NCBI GenBank assembly: GCA_943736015.1
Contig: OX031059.1
Span: 59,779,159-59,843,158 of the forward strand
DNA length: 64,000 nt
Reading direction: 5' to 3'
Source: Tridacna crocea
Taxonomy: Eukaryota; Mollusca; Bivalvia; Cardiida; Cardiidae
The notes under the pieces are model-generated. The model was not told the origin of the DNA. It worked only from the letters and a program-made list of their open reading frames with translations, and did not search any database. Each line of letters opens with the position of its first letter. Within the stretch, counting starts at the first letter, position 1. The position numbers were made by a program, and so were the translations under genes. Of the stretch, positions 57,832 to 64,000 are shown in pieces.

Positions 57832-60800
57832 AGCTCACCTGAGCACAACGTGCTCAAGGGGAGCTTTTAGGACCACCTGGTGTGCGTTGTGCATCATCAA
57901 CAATTCTTTAAACATCAACTCCTCCTGAACCTCTGGGCCAATCTGGACCAAACTTGACAGGAATGTTACTTGGGAGGTCCTCTTTAGAGAGTGTTCACAG
58001 AATCTGATTCAATCAACAACCCTGGTTGCCATAGCAACCAAATAGAATTTTCTAGGAAATTCTTTAAAAATCTTTTTCTCTGAAACCCCTGGTTAGATTC
58101 TGAAATAATTTCACAGAGATGTTCCTTGGGTGACCCTTTTCAAAAACTTCATGAAATTTTGATCCGTCAAGCAACGTGGCTCTGGTGAATGGGGCTACTT
58201 GCACTATATGGCCTTTAAGAACTTCTTAAAAATTATTTTTCTCTGAAACCGCTGGTCACATTTTGAAATAATTTCACAGAGATGTTCATTGGGCGACCCT
58301 TTTTAGCTCACTTGAGGACAATGTGTTCAAGGGAAGCTTTTAGGATCACCCAATGTCCATGTGGTGCGTTGTCAATTATTCTTTAAACATCAAATCCTCC
58401 TAAACTGCAAGGCCAATTTGGACCAAAATTGGCTGGAGTGTTCCTTAGGAGGTCCTCTTTAAAAAGTGTTGACAGAATTTGATTCCGTCAAAAACTCTGG
58501 TTGCAATGGCAACCAAATGAAATTTTCTTAGAAATTCTTAAAAAAATATTCTGCTCTGAAACCATATTTTGCCATATTTGAAAGTAGTTTCCCAGAGATG
58601 TTCTATGGCAACCAAATAGAATTTTCTAGGAAACTCTTTAAAAATCATTGCACTATACAGAAATGAAGAAATTCTTAAAAATCCTTCTTCTCTGAAACTG
58701 CTGGTCAGATTTTGAAATAGTTTCACAGGGATTTTCTTTGGGTAACCCTTTAAAAAAAAATTCCACCAAATTTCGATCCGTCAAGAAACATGGTTCTAGT
58801 GAATGTGGGCTACTTGCACTATAGGGAAATGAAGAAATTCTTAGAAATTCTTCTTCCCTCGAACGGCTGGTCAGATGTTGAAAAATTTCACAGAGATGTT
58901 CCTTGGGTGACCTTTTTAGCTCACCTGAGCACAACGTGCTAAAGGGGAGCTTTTAGGGTCACTGGATGTCCGTCGTGCATCGTGTGTCGTCCGTCGTATG
59001 TCGTGCGTCGTCAACAATTCTTTAAACATCAACTCCTCCTAAACCACTGGGCCAATTTGGACCAAACTTGGCTGGAATGTTCCTTGAGAGGTCATCTTTA
59101 AAAATTGTTCACAGAATTTGATTCTGTCAAAAACTCTGGTTGCCATGGCAACGAAATGGAATTTTCTAGGAAATTCTTTGAAAATCTTCTCCTCTGAAAC
59201 CGCTCGTCAGATTTTAAAATAATCTCACACAAATGTTCCCTGAATGACTCTTTTCAAAAATTGTTAATGAAATTTTGATACGTCAAGAAACATGGCTCTG
59301 GTGAATGGGGGCTTCTTGCACTATACAGAAATAAAGGAATTCTTAAAAATTCTTCTTCTCTGAAACGGCTGGTCAGAATTTGAAATAATTTCACAGAGAT
59401 GTTCCTTGGATGACCCTCTTCAAAACTTGTTCGCGAAATTTTGATACGTCAAGAATCATGACTCTGGTGAATGGGGGCTACTTGCACTATACAGAAATTT
59501 TTTAAAATTCTTCTCTGAAACCACTGCTCAGAATTTGAAATAATTTCACAGAGATGTTCCTTGCATGACCCTTTTCAGAAATTGTTAGCAAAATTTTGAT
59601 TCGTCAAAAAATGTGGCTCTGGTGAATGGGGGCTACTTGCACTATAGGGAAATAAAGAAATTATTAAAAAACTCTTCTTCTCTGAAACCGCTGGTCAGAT
59701 TTTGAAATTATTTCACAGAGATGTTCCTTTGGTGACCCTTTTCAAAAGGTGTTCATGAAAGTTTGATTCGTCAATAAACATGGCTCTGGTGAATGGGGGC
59801 TACTTGCACTATATGGCCATGAAGAAAATTTTTTTAAATTTTTCTCTGAAACTGCTGATCAGGTTCTGAAATAATTTCACAGAAATGTATCTTATTTGAC
59901 CCTTTTCAAAAATTGCTCGAAATATTTTGATCCATCAAGAAACATGGCTCTGATACATACAGACATGAAGAAATTCCTAAAAATTCTTCTTCTCTGAAAT
60001 GGTTGTTTAGATTGTGAAAAAATTGGCTATGGTCCTCTCAAAAATTCAGGTGAGCGAACGAGGGCCATCTTGGCCCTCTTGTTTTAAAAATTGTTCGTGA
60101 AATTTTCGTTCGTCAGGAAACGTGGCACTGGGGAACGGGGACTACTTGCACTATATGGAAATGAAGAAATTCTTGAAAATTCTTCTTCTCTGAAAATATG
60201 GTCAGAAATTACAATAATTTCACAGCAATGTTCCTTGGGTGACCCTTTTCAAAAACTGTTCGGGAAATTTTGATTCATCAAGAAACCTGGCTCTGGTGAA
60301 TGATGGCTACTTGCACTATACGAACAAAAAGTAATTCTTGAAAATTCTTCTTCTCTGAAACAGCTGGTCAGATTTTAAAACAATTTCACAGAAATGTTCC
60401 TTGAATGACATTTTTCAAAAATTGTCTGCGAAATTGTTAAAGGTCTAGAAGCATGGCTGTTGACCTTTTAATAATGATTTTGTTTCCATTGTTTCAATAC
60501 CTAAAAAAAGTGGCTATGGTCCTCTCAAAAATTCAGGTGAGTGATCCAGGGGCATCTTGGCCTTCTTGATAAAAATTGTTGTAGAAATTTTGATACGTCA
60601 AGAAACATGGCTCTGGTGAATGGGGGCTTTCTGCACTATACCAAAATGAAAAAAAAATCTTAAAAATTCTTTTTCTCAGAAATAGCTACTCAGATTGTGA
60701 AATAATTTCACAGAGATGTTCCTTGGATGAAACTTTTCAAAAATTGTTCGAGAAATTTTGATCCGTCAAGATCAATGGCTCTGATGAATGGGGGCTACTT

Positions 60801-61831
60801 GCACTATAGGGAAATTAAGAAACTAATAAAGATTCTTCTTTTCTGAAACAACTGGTCAGACTTTAAGATGACTTTTACAGTTGACCTTTTAATAATGATT
60901 TTGTTTCCAGTGTTTCAATACCTAAAAAAAGTGGCTATGGTCCTCTCAAAATTCAGATGAGCGATCCAGGGGCATCTTGGCCTTCTTGTTAAAAATTGTT
61001 GTAGAAATTTTGATACGTCAAGAAACATGGCTTTGGTGAATGGGGGCTTTTTGCACTATACCGAAATAAAAAAAAATCTTAAAATTCTTTTTCTCAGAAA
61101 TGGCTGGTCAGATTTTGAAATAATTTCACAGAGATGTTCCCTGGATGAAAGTTTTCAAAAATTGTTCGAGAAATTTTGATCCGTCAAGACCAATGGCTCT
61201 GGTGAATGGGGCTACTTGCACTATATGGCCATGAAAAAATTCTTAAGAATTATTCTTCTCAGAAACTGCTGGTCAGATTATGAAATAACTTCACAGAAAT
61301 GTTCTTTGGATGACCTTTTTAAAAATTGTTCGCGAAATTTGATCATCAAGAAACATGGCTCTGGTGAATGGAGGCTACTTCTACTATATGGCCATGAAGA
61401 AATTCTTAAAAATAATTTTCATTCTTCTTCTGTCTGAAACGGCAGACCAGATTTTGAAATTATTTCACAGAAATACTCCTTTAAAAGATTGTTCGCGAAA
61501 TTTTGATCTGTCAAGAAACATGGCTCTGGTGAATGGGGGCTACTTGCACTACATGGCCATGAAGAAAATTCTTTAAAATTCTTTTTCTCTGAAATGGCTG
61601 ATCAGATTTTGAAATAAAATCACAGAAATGTTTCTCGGCTGACCCTTTTTTACAAATTGTTGGAGAAATTTGGATCCTTTAAGAAACATGGCTCTGATGG
61701 CTGTGGGCTATTTACACTATACAGACATGAAAAATTCTTAAAAATTCTTCTTCTCTGAAACGGCAGATCACATGTTGAAAAATTTGGCTCAATTCAGTTG
61801 AGCGATCCAGGGCCATCTTGGCCCCCTTGTT
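57832..61831 (+). mobile_element. Nested stack of family E tandem-core elements
   Basis: Heads occur at 57832, 58305 and 58918, and tails end at 60083, 60570, 60990 and 61831. Each new head interrupts the previous element inside a core unit at GACC(C)TTTT, and each tail is followed by AAAAATTGTT, the continuation of the interrupted unit. The innermost element is 58918-60083, the next 58305-60570, the outermost 57832-61831. X-box-like sites: GTTGCCATAGCAAC (58024), GTTGCAATGGCAAC (58500) and GTTGCCATGGCAAC (59140). The extra tail at 60990 is explained by a 420-bp tandem duplication. Confidence 0.8.
60571..61209 (+). repeat. 420-bp offset tandem duplication
   Basis: The roughly 220 bp after tail 2 (from 60571) and after tail 3 (from 60991) are near-identical (AATTGTTGTAGAAATTTTGA, GGGGGCTTT.TGCACTATACC), so a segment containing a core unit and a tail was duplicated with a 420-bp period. 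Confidence 0.7.
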
Positions 61832-61901
61832 GTCATTGTATTGGCGAAACTTCAAATTCAATGAAAAAATAATTTAGAGTATAGAGAGTATCAGTCTTTT
61901 T

Positions 61902-62220
61902 AGCACCACAGGCCAAAGGCCAGCAGGCTTATGTCATGGCCTATTGTCCATTGTGCGTCTGTCCGTGCTTGCGTCTGTCCATGTGTGCGTTTTTATTTTT
62001 ATTTCTTAATCTTGTTTTAAACATCTTCGAATTTGATGAAACTCCACAGAAATTATCCTGCCATGGTCCTCTTTAGAGTTTCTTGAAAGAATTTGATCAG
62101 GCCTACTGAATTTGGCATGTAACTTTATCTTATGGACCTTTAACAAGTTTCTTGACATTATAGGCATGGGATCAAATTGGCTCCAATCTAGAGATCACAA
62201 GTTTAAAATGGGCTTCCATA
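61902..62220 (+). repeat. Family G tandem-core element, 5' fragment
   Basis: Head AGCACCACAGGCCAAAGGCC following T5, TGTCCGTGCTTGCGT run and the GATCCTGCCATGGTCCTCTT-type segment, then truncated within the first core unit. Confidence 0.7.
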
Positions 62221-62450
62221 TATAGCTTGCAACAGGCGAAAAGGGGCATTCGGTCATTTGCATAAATTGTCGTCTCGGATCAGCCTGCGCAGTCCTCACA
62301 GGCTAACCTGAGACGACACTTTATGATAACATTAGATTTTTTGCTACAGTAGACTTGCGTAAAACAGAAAATTACATGAAAACGGAAAGTGTCGTTTCGG
62401 ATCAGCCTAAATAACCGAATGCTCCTTTTTGCATGTTGCAAGCGGTATAG
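62221..62450. mobile_element. MITE with ~45-bp TIRs
   Basis: Ends GCTTGCAACA and GGGGCATTCGGTCATTT pair with GGAGCATTCGGTTATTT and TGTTGCAAGC read from the right. Two inner TTTCGGATCAGCCT-type blocks and CAGCCTGCGCAGTCCTCACA are typical of a dispersed mollusc repeat. Confidence 0.65.
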
Positions 62451-62614
62451 TCCCTTCAATTTATGCATTTATCAAAGGAAATAACTCAAGTTATAAAGGA
62501 TAAAGTTTGTTACTATTTACCTCCTCCCTTGATGATCAAGGAGAGTGATTCATTTTGATGCTCACATGAGTGGAATATTAAATTCAAAGTAAGGTTTCTA
62601 TCATTCAGGTTTTT

Positions 62615-62705
62615 AGCTCCACTGGCCGAAGGGCTTGTCATGGCCCTGTGTCCGTCGTGCGTCCTTCCGTGCGTGCGTGCGTGCGGACAGATGATCTTAC
62701 GAGAG
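62615..62705 (+). repeat. Family G head fragment
   Basis: AGCTCCACTGGCCGAAGGG after T4, TCATGGCCCTGTGTCCGTCG and a CGTGCGTGCG run, then it stops. Confidence 0.75.
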
Positions 62706-62739
62706 GACCTTGTGAGGTCGAATTGCTCTTTATTCACTA

Positions 62740-62835
62740 CACCCTAACAACCCCATAAATTTAACCCCACATTGCCCACAAGCTAACCCTAACCCCACAA
62801 ACCCTAACCCTACAACCCTAACCCTAACCCCATAC
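62740..62835. repeat. Interstitial telomere-like (CCCTAA) repeats
   Basis: Short imperfect runs of CCCTAA/CCCTAACCC with spacers such as CCCCACAAA. TTAGGG is the mollusc telomere unit, but only about eight units are present and they are degenerate. Confidence 0.6.
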
Positions 62836-62983
62836 CTACCAGATGGACGGAATGAACCCCAAAGAGACTAAATATACAATTACCCCAACTCCACAATGTC
62901 GGGCTTGTAAGGACGGAGGGACTAACAAATGAAAGGACGGACGGACAACGCTAAAACTATATCTCTCCCCCTTCGGCGGGGGA

Positions 62984-64000
62984 TAAAAAGGGGGTCACCA
63001 GCTTTGGGAAAATCCTATAAATATTTCTTTTTGTACACGCTGCATTGTGGAAGTTCAGGACGAAATTTCACCTATGAAACCTAAGTCTATGTATGTCCTA
63101 CGCTTTCGCGGTGTCTTACGCATACGCGATTTTGAAAAAATACGCCAAAACATCGTCGTCGTAAATATGCACGCGTCCGAATTCTACATAAGTCTTTCAG
63201 AGCGGAAGCCACGGTTTGACGCTAGAGAAAATATGCGACAAAAACAGGTAAATAAATGATATTTTGATTAAAATCTACTGATATTTACTTACAGTTTCTG
63301 AAAATACCATGATAAATACATCTTCTCCTCCTTTTTATCGTCAAATATTAAATAAAAGCTCGAATTTTGCGATTCAAGTCCTCAGAGCAGGCAGATGACG
63401 GTTGATGACGTCACTAGCACCTGTTGCAAAGTTCTTGGGGTGCACAATGTACCAGAGCAGACTCTGCGTGATAGGGTAAAGGGCAAAGTAGACATGGGAA
63501 AGGTTAAGCTTGGTACAGAGAACCTGTTTAGTGAGGAGGAGGAGCTGTCTTTGGTTGAACACCTGGAAACGATGGCACAACTGGGATATGGTTTTACAAA
63601 TGCCAAACTTAAGTATCTTGCTGGAGAACTAGCTGCAAGCTTCAAGCGCCGAGCTACCGATAATCCTCTAAGTAACTGTTGGTTGTATGGTTTTTGACAA
63701 GATGGCAATACCGGCTTAAATCATTAAAACCTAGAGGTCTTGAAAGCAGTCGTGCCAAATTCTCAACACCAGAGATTGTGGAAAATTATTTTGACAGTTT
63801 GTCAAACATCATGCAGAAGTATGGTCTTAGCGATAAGCCACAATTTATTTTTAATATTGATGAGACAGGCATTCAACCAGAACACAGACCGCCAAATATT
63901 ATAGCTCCAGTGGGTATTAAACCACAATCAGTCACATCACCTCGCTCAACAACAACCACTGTTATAGCATGTGCTAATGCAGCTGGGCATCATTTACCCC
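62984..64000 (+). mobile_element. pogo-like DNA transposon, 5' part
   Basis: It begins near the segment shared with 57660-57790 and contains a two-exon transposase gene that runs off the window end. The terminal inverted repeats were not identified, so the left boundary is provisional. Confidence 0.65.
63233..64000 (+). CDS. pogo/Tigger-type transposase, two exons, frameshifted, 3' incomplete
   Basis: Exon 1 ends at 63247 (AAACAG|gtaaat); a 138-bp intron (63248-63385, ending TCAAGTCCTCAG) joins in phase to exon 2, reading MRQKQ-SRQMTVDDVTSTCC. The open frame extends upstream of 63233, so the start could be earlier. Exon 2 has an HTH-like KVLGV...EQTLRDRVKGKV, a CENP-B-type second helix region (FSEEEELSLVEHLETMAQLG, WLYGF) and then the DDE nuclease domain, in which FNIDETG (Asp codon 63859-63861) holds the first catalytic Asp. 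A five-T run at about 63690 shifts the frame by one: FLTRW and everything after are in the next frame. That may be a real lesion or a homopolymer sequencing error. Confidence 0.85.

Noticed and set aside
63382..63708. 108-residue minus-strand frame
   Set aside because: It is the antisense of the pogo-like transposase exon.

Overview
This window is animal nuclear DNA, almost certainly from a bivalve mollusc. It has one intron-rich host gene, low coding density, tRNA-derived SINEs, fold-back MITEs, and many elements with about 160-bp tandem cores and short hairpin ends, the architecture described for bivalve 'pearl'/Helentron-type non-autonomous elements. Nothing bacterial or viral is present: no operons, no rRNA, no CRISPR. 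The species cannot be named from the sequence alone.

The one convincing host gene is on the + strand. Six coding exons (31470-31619, 37389-37554, 42793-42906, 44019-44173, 51111-51293, 52581-53048) join in phase with consensus splice sites and encode a five-pass Yip1-domain Golgi membrane protein of the YIPF1/YIPF2 type. The 5' end of the coding region is not securely found. The last exon gives it a charged C-terminal tail of roughly 150 residues that vertebrate family members lack. Its introns are filled with mobile elements, one starting 10 bp after a splice donor.

Layout: 1-10.4 kb holds SINEs, fold-back repeats, a 156-bp palindromic MITE (7-bp TSD) and a PIF/Harbinger-like MITE rich in GAACA/TGTTC. 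10.4-12.8 kb is a minus-strand tandem-core element with a SINE inside. 12.9-17.05 kb is a large imperfect palindrome built around ATTTCGT arrays. 17.3-22.6 kb is a decayed minus-strand Ty3/gypsy retrotransposon carrying a LINE 3' end (11-bp TSD) and a tandem-core element. 22.97-27.08 kb is a nested MULE-like composite (9-bp TSD, ~300-bp TIRs). 27.45-30.29 kb is a 2.84-kb TIR element studded with CTAACNTCCGTAAC. 31-53.5 kb is the YIPF gene, with about 20 copies of a TTAA-flanked palindromic MITE and several tandem-core elements. 54-62 kb is tandem-core elements, partly nested. 62.7 kb has degenerate telomere-type repeats. 63-64 kb holds the 5' part of a pogo-like transposase gene that runs off the window.

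The most interesting material is structural: (i) tandem-core elements that each carry an RFX X-box-like palindrome (GTTGCCATGGCAAC) near their head; (ii) the TTAA MITE family, whose target duplication is demonstrated by a paralogous empty site in this window; (iii) the unclassified 2.84-kb element with nine dispersed 14-bp motifs; (iv) a second unclassified family seen both as a 1.44-kb long-TIR element and as a 156-bp solo palindrome.
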